Shown one piece after another: positions 63,896 to 64,000 of a DNA stretch of 64,000 bases. The DNA is taken from NCBI RefSeq assembly GCF_003057965.1, contig NZ_CP020921.1:817001-881000 (forward strand), given 5' to 3'. This DNA comes from Thermodesulfobium acidiphilum (GTDB taxonomy: Bacteria > Thermodesulfobiota > Thermodesulfobiia > Thermodesulfobiales > Thermodesulfobiaceae). How positions within the stretch are numbered: position 1 is the first letter of the stretch; every line of letters starts with the position of its first letter. A model generated the notes under the pieces. The model was not told the origin of the DNA and did not search any database. It saw only the letters and a program-made list of their open reading frames with translations. A program made the position numbers and the translations under genes.

Positions 63896-63903
63896 CCTCC
63901 TTT
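63896..63903 (-). promoter_or_regulatory. Strong ribosome binding site far upstream of rho
   Basis: AAAGGAGG on the minus strand at 63896-63903 is the best Shine-Dalgarno in the region but lies 37 bases before the rho ATG. No start codon stands at the right distance. A small hairpin can form between them (GAC/GTC and GGG/CCC with the loop ACAA), which could bring it nearer. It may belong to a leader that controls rho translation. Confidence 0.3.
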
Positions 63904-63930
63904 CGTTTTTAAAATTAAGTTAAGTCAAAT

Positions 63931-64000
63931 TTAAATAATATAGTCATTTAAAAAGTCTGCATAGTCTTGAGGTATGTCTAAAGTAATTTTTACTCCAGAT
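63931..64000 (-). CDS. 3' end of a gene continuing beyond the window (partial)
   Basis: An open frame on the minus strand enters from the right edge and ends with TAA at 63931-63933. The last residues are SGVKITLDIPQDYADFLND. This is natural-looking protein and precedes rho on the same strand. The family cannot be named from 20 residues. Confidence 0.55.
   Translation of the reverse strand, partial: SGVKITLDIPQDYADFLNDYII

Noticed and set aside
1-64000. CRISPR arrays, tRNA or rRNA genes
   Set aside because: No regularly spaced repeats, no tRNA-like T-arm/CCA patterns and no rRNA-like segments were seen on reading. A covariance-model scan would settle small RNAs.

Overview
The window comes from an AT-rich bacterial chromosome (roughly one third GC) with dense, mostly co-directional gene strings, many TTG starts and strong AGGAGG-type ribosome binding sites. 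Siroheme and haem synthesis genes, a large molybdopterin cluster, a tungsten-type aldehyde:ferredoxin oxidoreductase, two-cluster ferredoxins, LUD-type lactate oxidation genes and a TauE/SafE anion exporter suggest a strict anaerobe with sulfur metabolism. A periplasmic lipoprotein-sorting-like protein and several secreted proteins fit a diderm cell. A Thermodesulfobium-like sulfate reducer would fit, but that assignment is inference, not something I could test.

Layout. 1-3060 (+): nadE and hom. 3067-12752 (-): one tight operon transcribed smc, polyprenyl synthase, PAP2-like gene, dxs, nadK, recN, pgeF. 12822-21301 (+): two ferredoxins, a possible tiny membrane protein, ftsY, ffh, rpsP, khpA, trmD, rplS (no rimM in between), lepB, rnhB, yraN, comM/yifB, dprA. 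21298-24510 (+): an unusual membrane-anchored fusion of a PQQ-type propeller with two FAD modules. 24572-36992 (+): queD, argF, a LolA-like protein, the tetrapyrrole set (siroheme synthase N-terminal type, hemA, hemX-like, hemC), an ILEI/FAM3-domain secreted protein, topA, trmFO, xer recombinase, rph, and a metallo-hydrolase. 37026-43299 (+): molybdenum/tungsten cofactor cluster moeA, moeA-PBP fusion, moaA, moaC, mog, and a degenerate third moeA. 43418-50752: an AMIN plus lysozyme-like protein with a frameshift in its signal peptide, pyrF, pyrE, a soluble HisKA_2 kinase with an ANTAR regulator, unknown membrane proteins, suhB, and a lysozyme-like secreted protein. 50862-56582: aldehyde:ferredoxin oxidoreductase divergent from a LutB-LutA fusion, a LutC-like protein and an MFS carrier. 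56583-60335: an accessory stretch with a decayed Rpn-type nuclease, an HsdR-N-like nuclease, a methyltransferase fragment, an unknown protein with weak capsid-like features, and a PocR sensor protein. 60660-64000 (-): rho, TauE/SafE exporter, a membrane protein missed by ordinary start rules, and the tail of one more gene.

The most striking result is repeated use of non-standard start codons. smc begins at ATT, rph at ATT, the polyprenyl synthase at CTG and a small membrane protein at ATC. Each has a Shine-Dalgarno sequence 6 to 8 bases upstream. For the three recognisable proteins the family N-terminus begins exactly at, or is restored by, that codon. For smc and the polyprenyl synthase the next standard start would remove an essential motif (the Walker A loop of SMC; GGKRxRP of the prenyl synthase). 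This suggests relaxed start-codon selection in this organism.

No rRNA, tRNA, CRISPR array or intact insertion sequence was seen.
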